From NCBI GenBank assembly GCA_000320545.1, contig ADNK01000876.1, positions 1 through 20,244 on the forward strand: a DNA stretch of 20,244 nt. The letters are read 5' to 3'. This stretch comes from Bigelowiella natans CCMP2755 (lineage: Eukaryota > Cercozoa > Chlorarachniophyceae). The stretch's first letter is position 1, and each line of letters starts with the position of its first letter. Shown here piece after piece: positions 9,022 through 17,419 of the stretch. The notes below the pieces were generated by a model, which saw only the letters and a program-made list of their open reading frames with translations, was not told the DNA's origin and ran no database searches. The translations under genes were made by a program, and so were the position numbers.

Positions 9022-10580
9022 ATGGGAGGGTAGAAGAAGGAATCGTGGGTCATTTGCTTAGAAATTTCATCGTTATACGTACTTACAAAGGTCCTCGAAT
9101 CAATCGTTACTGGAGAGGCTTGACAATAAGCAGTTCCAGAAGGAACTTGAAGCTTTCAAAAAGCAGAAGGTTGAACGAGTTGCAACGAAGACTGAGGTAT
9201 TTTTTTTTATTTTCTCTCCCTGTATCCCACTATTACGTTAGTAATGCTTGTCTTTACGAAAAGATCCGTAAAAGCTATGAAGTGAAGCAGAAATCATTCG
9301 TAAACCAATATGCGGGTCTTTATTTCGATCGCTTGATGGCGTTGAGAAAGGATCTGGCACAGGTTGCGAAAGAGAAGTGGCCAGACGTGCCTCAGGTAAA
9401 AAAATTAATTTCGATTCCAGAAGGAAGGTGTGTCCTGCTCGGAACTGTTTTTAAGGAAAGCAAATTAAGGCCCAGTGTTCTTGAAGAGTATACGAAATCC
9501 AGGAGTGAGAGAAAGAATGAGGAGATTTCAAAGTACGTGTCTGAAGATGACTCGTTAGTGATAGAGGACAATCACGCCAGAATACCCCTTGACTTTACGG
9601 GCGTGACATCTGAAGGAAAGCTCCCAAGTGTAGCGTCTCTCCCCACAGGGATTGTTTTAGCTGTATTGGGGAAAAATAACACAAGGAATGGCGAGTTCGT
9701 AGCTGAGGACATTGTATTCCCAGGGCTTCCTCCTGTAAGGGAAAACAGAAAGATTCCAGAAGATGAACAGTATGTGGTACTCACGTCTGGGCTCCGCATT
9801 GGTGCCGTGACCAAGCAAATGGATTTGCAACTCATGATTGATTACATAATTGGTCTTGCTGGATCTAGCATAGACCAAAATAAGGCTGCAAAGATTGCTC
9901 AAGTAATTGTTGCTGGCAACTCTGTCGTTATAGAGGAAGAGGAAGATGCTGAATATGCTCACTTCAAGAAGCAGACCAAGGACGAAAATGACAAGCGTGT
10001 CAACGAAGGCATTAAAAATGCTATGCAAGATATGGACCTGACGTTTACATCCCTGGCTTCGTCAGTAAATCTTATTGTCATGCCGGGCGAAGACGATCCA
10101 ACCAATATCACACTTCCACAGAACAAGTTGCCGAAGTTCTTTTTCCGCTCAGCAGCAGCTTATTCAACATTCAATTGTGCAACGAATCCTTGTGGCATTG
10201 AGGTGAATGGTAGGGTTCTTCTTGGAACTTCCGGTCAGAACATAGATAATCTAGCCAAATATACCAATGCAGATAAGGACATAGATTATCTTGAAAGAAC
10301 TCTGCAATGGAGGCACCTTGCCCCAACAGCCCCTGATACCCTAAGCTGCTATGCGTTCAAAGATGGAGACCCCTTTGTAATTACCGAATGCCCAGACATA
10401 TATTTTGCTGGAAATCAAGAGGCTTTCTCCACCAAGATTATTGAAGGTCGTGAGGGTAACAAAGTACGACTTGTTATGGTACCAGAATTTTCCAAAACCA
10501 GCAGTGTCGTTCTGGTGAACTTGAAAAATCTAGAATGCAAAGAAATAACATTTAAATCCACCCAACTCAAATCGAACTAA
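9022..10580 (+). CDS. POLD2: DNA polymerase delta small subunit (POLD2 / Cdc1 / Pol31 type)
   Basis: This is the B-subunit of the replicative polymerase delta. It bridges the catalytic subunit and the third subunit in the nucleus and has an inactivated phosphoesterase fold. Proposed exons are 9022-9029, 9091-9196 and 9264-10580, which gives 476 residues, close to the family's ~470. Diagnostic stretches are KSFVNQYAGLYFDRL (~45-60), RCVLLGTVFKESKLRPSVL (OB fold), VLTSGLRIG, VMPGEDDPTN (~310-319), LGTSGQN (~358-364), PTAPDTLSCY (~392) and ECPDIYFAGN. The simple frame open from 9045 reads through the second intron and gives a poor N-terminus. Splicing instead gives ERVATKTE-IRKSYEVKQKSF, which fits the family N-terminus. 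The first exon (MGG) is only 8 nt; it is the weakest part, chosen on phase and on the absence of another ATG. The remainder is certain. Confidence 0.93.
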
Positions 10581-10674
10581 GGCATAGTTGGATGGTTGAC
10601 AGCAAAGGAATTCGCGGACAAAAATGCTGTTACAACGGGATACAATAGTATGCAGATGACTTGCACACGACTCT

Positions 10675-10680
10675 AATAAA
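10675..10680 (+). promoter_or_regulatory. Poly(A) signal of POLD2
   Basis: A canonical AATAAA lies 94 bp after the POLD2 stop codon and in the same orientation. It is a plausible cleavage and polyadenylation signal. Confidence 0.5.
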
Positions 10681-11185
10681 GATCATTGAGTTTCCACACT
10701 GCACATGTGCGATGCTTGTAACGTGTTGCATGCTCAAGCAGCAAGGGCCAGGCAAAGTCTGCGTGCGTCTAAACGTGGCAAAAATAGTAGCTCATTTTTG
10801 TAATTAAGTGTGTACAACCAAAATTGTCATTAGCACTGCATACAGCCTATCTTCATATTAAGCGTTGAGACGAGCATTAAGCAGTTGTAGAGTTTGCTTG
10901 CGCCGGAGCTTTTAAGCCACATCTCAAGCGTACGCATTATTCTCGAAGTCATAAACACATATTTGTTTTAACTACACGTACACACTCAATTGTGCGGATC
11001 TCGGCAACATATCGTGCGCTATGAAGCTATTTGAAAGGATAGAATAAACACATAACAACCAGCCAAGGCATATAATTATCCATGTGATGATATAATGTTC
11101 ATAGCATCGCGCTGCGGCGATTATTTCGTGAGCAGTATGGCTTACTGCTGGCTGAAACACACTTATGCCCGACTGCGTTTGCAGA
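10681..11185. other. Convergent intergenic region between POLD2 and the Cys-rich gene
   Basis: No supported gene. A minus-strand frame of 62 codons (11160-10972) includes one hydrophobic stretch (ITWIIICLGWLLCVYSIL). It lies directly after the stop of the upstream minus-strand gene and is most simply 3' UTR. Confidence 0.4.
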
Positions 11186-12123
11186 TCATCGCATACTTTT
11201 AGAAGCTGGAAGTGCGTATTCTGGTTCAGCTTTGGCCGTCAGAGGTTTCATATGGGCCTTTCTCCTTTGTGGTATTAATGTTGGCCAGACTCCCTTCGTC
11301 CGTGGATTTGTTCGAACTTCATATGCAGTCTGACAATGGAAAGTAACTTTATGAAGAAGTGAGGAATGAAGTGCTTATGGGCCACAGAACGAATGAAAAA
11401 TATTCGTTAAAAATATGTTTAAAGAATAGTCTGTTCGGTACTTCTATGCATGTTTATCCATTGGCCGACGCACCTGGGTTTGCATACATGCAATTACACT
11501 GCATGTGAACAAATCGGCCATGAGCTGGAATATACGGAACCATCCTTCATCACAACATAGGCATGCCATTAAGCAGCCCAGGATTTGAAGAACGTTGCTG
11601 CAACAGATCAGGCAGACATCACACGAGTCTTGCCGCAATTGCCTTTCGAACATAGAAACAGATATCATTAAGTTTTAAGCATTTACATTCTCTCCATGTT
11701 TTAAGTTTCAAGCATTTACATTCTCTCCATGATGAAGATCCTGTTGGCCGAAGCAGCGAATCCCAAGCAGCAGCAGACTTCTAAGCACAAGCATGGAATT
11801 TTGGGACATTTGCTTTCACAGAAAATACCTAAGCAGCATCTATATTCTGTGGATCCAGCCAAGATCTCTTCCCTGTACATGCAATGATGTTTTCACAGAT
11901 TCTACGATATAAGCTGAATCTTGGTGCATCTACCTCTGCTGATAAGCAGCACATGGAGCACAGACGCACGCATAACAACAGTAAATAGGATCCGAACAGC
12001 ACGCACAAAGCATTGCTGGAAATATATTTAGTCTAAAACAAGAAATGGGAAGATGAAATGAAAGCCACTACATGTTCTCCATTTGTTCGGGTAATTTGCG
12101 AATTGCTGTAATGGGTGCGGCAT
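11186..12123 (-). CDS. Cysteine-rich PLAC8-like protein, 5 exons
   Basis: Exons in sense order: 12123-12072, 12015-11934, 11872-11720, 11642-11474, 11329-11186. They give 199 residues with all four GT-AG introns (56, 61, 77 and 144 nt) in agreeing phase. Recognisable parts are FANYPNKWRT (~8-17), the Cys cluster CACCSDPIYCCYACVCAPC (~21-39) that resembles the PLAC8 motif, AYQQREEIL, KCPKIPCLCLEVCCCLGFAA (~65-85), MQLRQDSCD, and ADLFTCSVIACMQTQ joined to TAYEV (~140-157). I recognise this order from a conserved, uncharacterised family of Cys-rich proteins in plants, algae and protists. The hydrophobic Cys-rich helices suggest membrane association; the biochemical role is not known. Exon 3 ends inside a tandem duplication that also copies its donor site. 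The ATG at 12123 is the first in frame; an upstream exon cannot be excluded. Confidence 0.75.
11668..11731. repeat. 31-bp tandem direct repeat across an exon/intron boundary
   Basis: 11668-11698 and 11701-11731 are identical except for one T/C difference, with a 33-bp period. On the minus strand each copy holds the exon end and the GTAAATG donor of the Cys-rich gene, so the 5' splice site is duplicated. Using the distal copy would add 33 nt and bring in an in-frame TAA at once. Confidence 0.95.
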
Positions 12124-12843
12124 GGCCGGATGAAGGACACTGAAATTCTTCTTCCTTGGATTCTGAAGAGTCCGTTTTAACACTCGTTGAGGTGATTGTG
12201 CAGCAAGCACACGAGCAGGGAGAGTGTGAGAGTTGGGTTTGGATACTGGCAAAAAAGGATCCTAATTTCAATGTACGTCTGAATGAGAGCTACGTTGCCA
12301 TTGTGTTCGGTGAATTGTGATGCACAAAACCAACAGAATGAAGTACTCTGTGTTGAGATTTTCTAGGATTTCCAGCATTTCTTAGATTTATAGGGAGATT
12401 TATTAAAGCGACAAGATACTGGACAACTCCGCAGAAAAATTGCAAGCATTTTCAGGGAAAATTATTCCGGAAGATTGGAATTACAAAGAAATTATCCGTA
12501 CAGCATGTGCTTTTAAGATTTAGGAAGTACTTCCGGGTGGATAAAAATTGCTTCAGTAATCGCATATTGAAGTATGCAGTGGCTGTATCTATACCCATTT
12601 ATTGCTTCACATGTCAGAAATGTTATTTCAGTCTCGAGTCACATCAATCTTACGCACTATCAGTCTACGGCGCAGTGTTCAAAGCCACTTTTGCGATTCT
12701 ATTGATCATGGAAAAGGCCGTCAAGCGACTGCGATTGGAAGGAAAGCTTGTCGCAAAATAGAATTGCCTGTGTCTTCCGTCGGCCTTTTTAACAACACGT
12801 ACTTCCTTACACAACTCAAAAAGGTCACACCCCGTGAAGTACA
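12124..12843. other. Upstream region of EFL, divergent from the Cys-rich gene
   Basis: No supported gene. The overlapping short + frames at 12507-12892 have no domain and run into the EFL leader. The last 80 bp before the EFL ATG are pyrimidine-rich with AACAACACG/ACACAACTC stretches, as in a leader of a highly expressed gene. No clear TATA box was seen. Confidence 0.4.
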
Positions 12844-14385
12844 ATGGAAGGACGTTTGCCTGCTGACCCCAAGAACCTCCGTAAGGACGTGAAGGACAAG
12901 CCTCACCTTGGCGTTGTCATCGTCGGCCACGTTGATGCGGGAAAATCCACAACGACTGGACACCTTCTTTTCGAGCTTGGTACTATGGATGAACGTGCCA
13001 AGGCCGATTTGATTGCGAAGGCAAAGGAAATGAAGAAAGAATCCTTCGCCTTCGCTTTCTTCATGGACAAGCAGAAGGAGGAACGCGAGCGTGGTGTGAC
13101 TATCTCCTGTACCACCAAGGAATTCCACACTACCAACTTCCATTACACTGTTATCGACGCTCCCGGACACAAGGATTTCATCAAGAACATGATTTCCGGT
13201 GCCTCCCAAGCTGATGTAGCTCTTCTTATGGTACCTGCGAAGAAGGGAGGTTTCGAGGCTGCTATCCAGAAGGGAGATGGATCCGCTGACGCCCAGAAGG
13301 GCCAGACCCGCCACCACGCTGAGCTCACGAAGCTTCTCGGAATTCAGCAGATCATGGTGGGTGTCAACAAAATGGACGAGAAATCTGTGAAGTACGACCA
13401 AGCACGTTACAAGGAGATTAAGAAAAACATGCTTAGCATGCTCAAACAATCCGGTTGGAAAATCAACGGAAAGCTTTCGAAGGCAGACAAGGAGAAAGGA
13501 AAGAAGAAAGGGCCTAACCTCATTCCCGTCATCCCTATCTCTGGTTGGGAGGGAGATAACCTCATCGTACCATCTAAAAAGATGCCTTGGTTCAACAAGA
13601 AAGGATGGACTGCAACCACCCCATCTGGAGTTAAGGTGAAGGGAGAGACCCTCTTCCAGGCGCTCGATCAGTTCGTTGAGCCTGTCACCCGTGACCTTAC
13701 TAAGCCACTTCGTTGCCCGCTTTCAGGAGTTTTTAAGATGTCCGCAGGTACCGTCATTACTGGTCGTATCGAACAGGGAGAACTTGAAAAGGAGATTAAG
13801 ACCAAAACGGGTGTCACTGGTACCCCTGTGAAGTTCTATCCTTCCGGCCTCAAGGCTAAGGTCTTCTCCATCGAAGCTCACCACAGGCAGCAGGCCAAAG
13901 CAGTTGCTGGAGACAATGTTGGTATTTGCATCAAAGGCCTTCCAAAGAACGTTTTCCCGAAGGCTGGTGAGGTGATGACTCTGGCTAGTGAATCTCCTGG
14001 TGTCGGTAAGACTAAGTCTTTCATCGTGAACGTGAAGATTCAGGATCATCCTGGGAAGTTGAAGGTGGGATACACCCCTCTCGTTCTTATCCGTACTGCT
14101 AAGGCTCCTTGCAAAGTTGCCAAGATTCTCTGGAAGGTCACCAAGGCAAGTCAGAAGCAAATGAAGTCAAAGAAGGATCTTGATAATTTCAAGGAGAACG
14201 ATGCCAAGTTCGTTCAGAAGGGAGATCTTGCGGAGATTGAATTCGAGCCACAGATGCCAATGGTTGTCCAAAAACTTTCTGATTGTGAGGGACTCGGTCG
14301 TGTTGCTGTTCTGGAGTCCAACTCCCTTGTAATGATTGGCAAGGTTCAGGATTGCGTCAACGAGGCAGTTGCAGATCGTACATGA
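12844..14385 (+). CDS. EFL: Elongation factor-like GTPase (EFL), replaces EF-1alpha
   Basis: This intronless 513-residue translation GTPase delivers aminoacyl-tRNA to the ribosome in lineages lacking EF-1alpha. Motifs: G1 GHVDAGKS (28-35), G2 Thr86 in ERERGVT, G3 DAPGH (105-109), G4 NKMD (175-178), G5 SGW (233-235), then the two beta-barrel domains (about 280 to the end). EFL rather than EF-1alpha is shown by SFAFAFFMDKQKEERERG, KEFHTTNFHYTVIDAPGH, GGFEAAIQKG and GQTRHHAELTKLLG. Unusual features are a charged N-terminal extension of about 17 residues before KDKPHL and a Lys-rich insertion (about 206-223, with KEKGKKKG) between G4 and G5. Codon use is strongly biased toward C/G-ending and AAG codons, unlike the neighbouring genes, as expected for very high expression. 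Long open minus-strand frames inside it are shadows. Confidence 0.97.
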   Translation: MEGRLPADPKNLRKDVKDKPHLGVVIVGHVDAGKSTTTGHLLFELGTMDERAKADLIAKAKEMKKESFAFAFFMDKQKEERERGVTISCTTKEFHTTNFHYTVIDAPGHKDFIKNMISGASQADVALLMVPAKKGGFEAAIQKGDGSADAQKGQTRHHAELTKLLGIQQIMVGVNKMDEKSVKYDQARYKEIKKNMLSMLKQSGWKINGKLSKADKEKGKKKGPNLIPVIPISGWEGDNLIVPSKKMPWFNKKGWTATTPSGVKVKGETLFQALDQFVEPVTRDLTKPLRCPLSGVFKMSAGTVITGRIEQGELEKEIKTKTGVTGTPVKFYPSGLKAKVFSIEAHHRQQAKAVAGDNVGICIKGLPKNVFPKAGEVMTLASESPGVGKTKSFIVNVKIQDHPGKLKVGYTPLVLIRTAKAPCKVAKILWKVTKASQKQMKSKKDLDNFKENDAKFVQKGDLAEIEFEPQMPMVVQKLSDCEGLGRVAVLESNSLVMIGKVQDCVNEAVADRT

Positions 14386-14636
14386 CGATGCTTAATTGTG
14401 AATGTAGATAACAACTTCGCAACTTCGCATCGTCTTACGCACCATGTATTTTCTCTAGAAAAGTTTATTTCTCTACATCAAGTTGACATTGTTTTGCGTT
14501 CGTTGACCTGAACAAGTTGTACTCGCGCCGACGTAGCGGCGCTCATTGTGAAAAGAAGCATGTGTATGAACGAATTCTGCAGTGCGCTGGTGGCAATGCA
14601 TACAAATTCATGAAATTACATAAAATTCTTGCATGT
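14386..14636. other. EFL 3' flank
   Basis: Probable 3' UTR. It includes a short tandem CAACTTCG repeat near 14412-14427. No AATAAA close to the stop was seen, and there is no gene. Confidence 0.4.
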
Positions 14637-15384
14637 CTAGGTGTCTGTAGCGTAGATGTACGTACGCATGTCTAGATGTGTGCACCAGGCTAGCAGGGCC
14701 TTCTAGAAACCTAGCGTAGCAGGTGTGTGTGGGGGGGAAGTGCTAGAGTGCTTAGATACATCGCATGATGCACACATGCACACACATATGTCTAGCTAGC
14801 TAGACATGTCACAATCTGTAGGTCTGTCAGGTCTAGCTAGCAGCTAGCTGGCTAGACAAACTACTAGCAAGGCTAGAAGGTCCAAGTCTACCTCTAGACC
14901 TACCTAGCTACGCTCTACGTCTAGTAGTAGACGTACGTACGGTCTAGCGGTCTAGCTAGCTAGCTAGCTCTAGAGCTAGCGGCCTCAGCTAGCTCAGCTA
15001 GTCAGGCCAGCAGGACACAGAGGATTTGAATGAGGATAGATCTAGCTAGCTAGATGTCTAGATCTAGAGATGTCTAGATGTGCACTAGTCTAGCTAGTAG
15101 TTGTATGCTACCTTCATTTGCTACATCTAGACATGCTAGTATGCCTAGATAAGATGCAGCGCAAAGCAATTGCAATGCGATCATGAGTCAAATTACACAA
15201 CTCTAGCTAGCTAGAACTAGACAAGCCACATGTCATGCTAGAATAGCGCAGCTGGGTTCATCTAGTCATGATTATAGATGCAAAATAACGACGGTATCGT
15301 AGCTATGTAGATACACTAGTATAGCTAGATAGCCTAATGAGTATTTGACCTAGTGTTTCTAGCATTGTACTGTGTGACATCTAG
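14637..15384. repeat. CTAG-saturated non-coding tract
   Basis: By hand count about 50 CTAG tetranucleotides occur in 748 bp, where roughly 3 are expected by chance. They come singly and as (CTAG)2-4 runs, often as TCTAGATG or CTAGACATG. Perfect palindromes result, for example 14788-14807 (20 bp), 14963-14980 (18 bp) and 15040-15055. No unit length or period holds across the tract, so it is not an ordinary tandem satellite. All frames are broken by TAG. Confidence 0.9.
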
Positions 15385-15813
15385 ACATGGCTGGACATGT
15401 GCCAGTCAAGAGCAATGTGACAGCAATCTTTAAATGCCTAATGACCAGAATAAACGCAGCTAATTTGATTTAATAATTCTAGAGTTATGCTGCTCGATCT
15501 AAATGCTTTGATTTCGATTCGATTGAAGCCTCTACCGTAGACTGAAGTCTACAGCACCGCACTGCTTCTAGCTCGTGGCCATTAATACACCCGATTAGAG
15601 ATTGATTGATCATTTTAAATATAATTTGACGGTGTGCCAAATATGGTGAATTAGACCGCAACCGAGTTATACATAACCAAGCCCTCGTTTACTCTTGGCG
15701 CAAGAAGTGTAAAGATTTCTTGCCAACGATGTGGTGTATATTTTACTTTACTCGTGAAAATTGTTGGATTTTTCTTGCAACATAATGTGCTATTTTACAT
15801 CCCCTTAATTGAT
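15385..15813. other. Intergenic region, no gene seen
   Basis: AT-rich sequence without long open frames, repeats or recognisable RNA. It separates the CTAG tract from the 3' end of the membrane-protein gene. Confidence 0.5.
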
Positions 15814-15838
15814 TTTATTTACAAGTGAAAATTTTATT
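15814..15838 (-). promoter_or_regulatory. Two poly(A) signals of the membrane-protein gene
   Basis: On the minus strand AATAAA occurs at 15838-15833 and 15819-15814, 11 and 30 bp past the stop codon. Their strand and position fit cleavage signals for the four-helix membrane protein. Confidence 0.5.
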
Positions 15839-15849
15839 ACGACGAACTC

Positions 15850-16467
15850 TCAGTACGTCGTCAACAAGCGATAAAAAGCGTAGAAACTTTCAACTGACGC
15901 AAATACAGGCCACACTCCCCAATCTATCACCCAGAAATAAAGGGTACTCTTAACTACAAATATTAGGATGTAAAGGTAAATCATTACAGCTCCACAAGCA
16001 ATACCGAGAAGAAATCCCCATTCGTGGCCAAGGAGCATTCCAACACTCGCAGCAATCTGTAAGGGGGTGTACAGAAGTATATCTGCCCAGGCCGAGCCAC
16101 GATCTTCTAATTTTAAGGGGCCTGATAGAAGACAATGTAACAATCATGCAAAGACTGTGGTCTTGTTTTTTCTATTCTCGGCACAACTTAAGATACAGCG
16201 AATAGAAATTTTGAGGTGAATCTTCTCGAGGAAGTTCTGAGCGAAAGAATCTGCATTGTTGCTACCTTTGTAAAAAAAGTCAGATATCCAATAGATTTCT
16301 GGCTTTAACACCACGATGAGTTGGACCGGAAAGATTATTGCCACCATTAGCAACCCGAATACTGCTATGGCTCGGGTCCACTGGTCAACGTGCATCGCTC
16401 CACGCTGAAAACTTCCTATTCTTATTAGTGGTTCGATAGAATATGCCGCTCCATATGAAGCTTTCAT
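15850..16467 (-). CDS. Four-helix membrane protein of unknown function, 2 exons
   Basis: Exons 16467-16266 and 16121-15850 join in phase (Gly split across the junction) and encode 157 residues. Four hydrophobic segments are visible: about 34-53 (AVFGLLMVAIIFPVQLIVVL), about 77-95 (ADILLYTPLQIAASVGMLL), about 98-120 (GFLLGIACGAVMIYLYILIF) and about 126-152 (FWVIDWGVWPVFASVESFYA). The layout resembles small uncharacterised integral membrane proteins found in bacteria and protists. I cannot name the family and no catalytic motif is evident. No signal peptide precedes the first helix. It is transcribed divergently from the small + strand gene about 100 bp away. Confidence 0.7.
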
Positions 16468-16570
16468 TCCTTATCGAATATGAAGGTCGATTTAAGTACG
16501 ACGCTTTGAAGCGTGAATGTAATCTTCACTCGCTATCGGCTTTCAACTTCGACTCCTTCGAACGAGACAG
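16468..16570. promoter_or_regulatory. Short divergent promoter region
   Basis: 103 bp separate the start codons of the minus-strand membrane protein and the putative + strand gene, so any promoters must overlap. No TATA box was identified; the GAAGCGTGA/TCACTCGC stretches are unremarkable. Confidence 0.3.
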
Positions 16571-17124
16571 ATGTCTCCCTCCCAAGTCCAATATGGTTCC
16601 CCAAGATATAATCGGCTTATAAAACAAGCAAATATCGGTCGCACTCGAAAAAAGCGACGAGATGCACAAGCTGGTCCTTCAGCTCGAAACATGGTATCAA
16701 ATATCCACCCTTGAACTTCCCATAGGAAATTACCATAGAATCTATCCGGAAAAATAATTAGAAAACACTCAATGTGAATCGGAGAGGGTTGTCGTAGGGA
16801 TATTTCGCCCTTCTTCTTGCAAAGCCACAAAACCCAAAAGACTATTGTAGGTCAGATCGGGGTGAGATTACGCAAGAGAAATATAAGACTAATTTCCATA
16901 TGTGCTACTTAACATTGAAGGCGTAAGGGCGAAAAGGATTCTTTTTCTTTCAGAGATCGATCTGTGAGCATGTTGATCCAGTTGAAAATTTTCCTCAATA
17001 TGTGTCAACAGTGGCTCGTACACATTCGACGACTTCTCTTGGAAAAAAAGCAACAGGTATTTCCGAGGGTTTTGAAACTACGACATGCGAAAATGGTCAT
17101 ACCGCAACACGAAAAAAATGTTGA
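16571..17124 (+). CDS. Putative small basic protein, exon structure unsettled
   Basis: Exon 16571-16693 starts with ATG, encodes MSPSQVQYGSPRYNRLIKQ and a basic RTRKKRRDAQ stretch, and ends at a GTATCA donor. A good acceptor (TTTTTCTTTCAG) precedes 16954. In phase 0 it continues with HVDPVENFPQYVSTVARTH and ends at TGA 17122-17124 (about 97 residues in total). A further exon at about 16760-16846 (CESERVVVGIFRPSSCKAT) can also be fitted, but it changes the downstream frame. I recognise no family. The basic cluster could be a nuclear-localisation signal; that is speculation. A competing 95-codon minus frame lies over exon 1. Confidence 0.35.
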
Positions 17125-17240
17125 AATTTATGGGATACGACAATCATCAGAATGCAGATAATCGGTAAGATTTGACTGCGAGTCGGAGGATCGGCTCTGG
17201 CTCTTCAGTGCTCTTCCATACACCATCATCTGCTGTGCAG

Positions 17241-17383
17241 ATGCGAGTCACCCCCTCTCTCGCCTTGCTTTTCGCGTTCGGAAGCAGCATTGTTGTTTCT
17301 GCAGTCAGTGTTGAGGAACTCTACTTCAGCGGGGACCTCTCCCGCCAGGACAACGCGACAGATCACGCAAATCTCGGGTGGGA

Positions 17384-17419
<36 letters not shown>

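Noticed and set aside
9572-10028. Open minus-strand frames of 87 and 123 codons
   Set aside because: Antisense to POLD2, whose + strand protein matches its family throughout.
12721-13449. 242-codon open frame on the minus strand
   Set aside because: It lies antisense to EFL. The strong codon bias of EFL creates long open shadow frames. No domain content.
13723-14160. 145-codon open frame on the minus strand
   Set aside because: Antisense shadow of the EFL C-terminal domains.
14637-15384. CRISPR-like or satellite array
   Set aside because: Only a tetranucleotide recurs. There are no constant repeat and spacer lengths, and the setting is eukaryotic.
16543-16830. 95-codon minus-strand frame
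   Set aside because: Overlaps a + exon with better start, donor and composition, and does not join the downstream membrane-protein exons in an obvious way.
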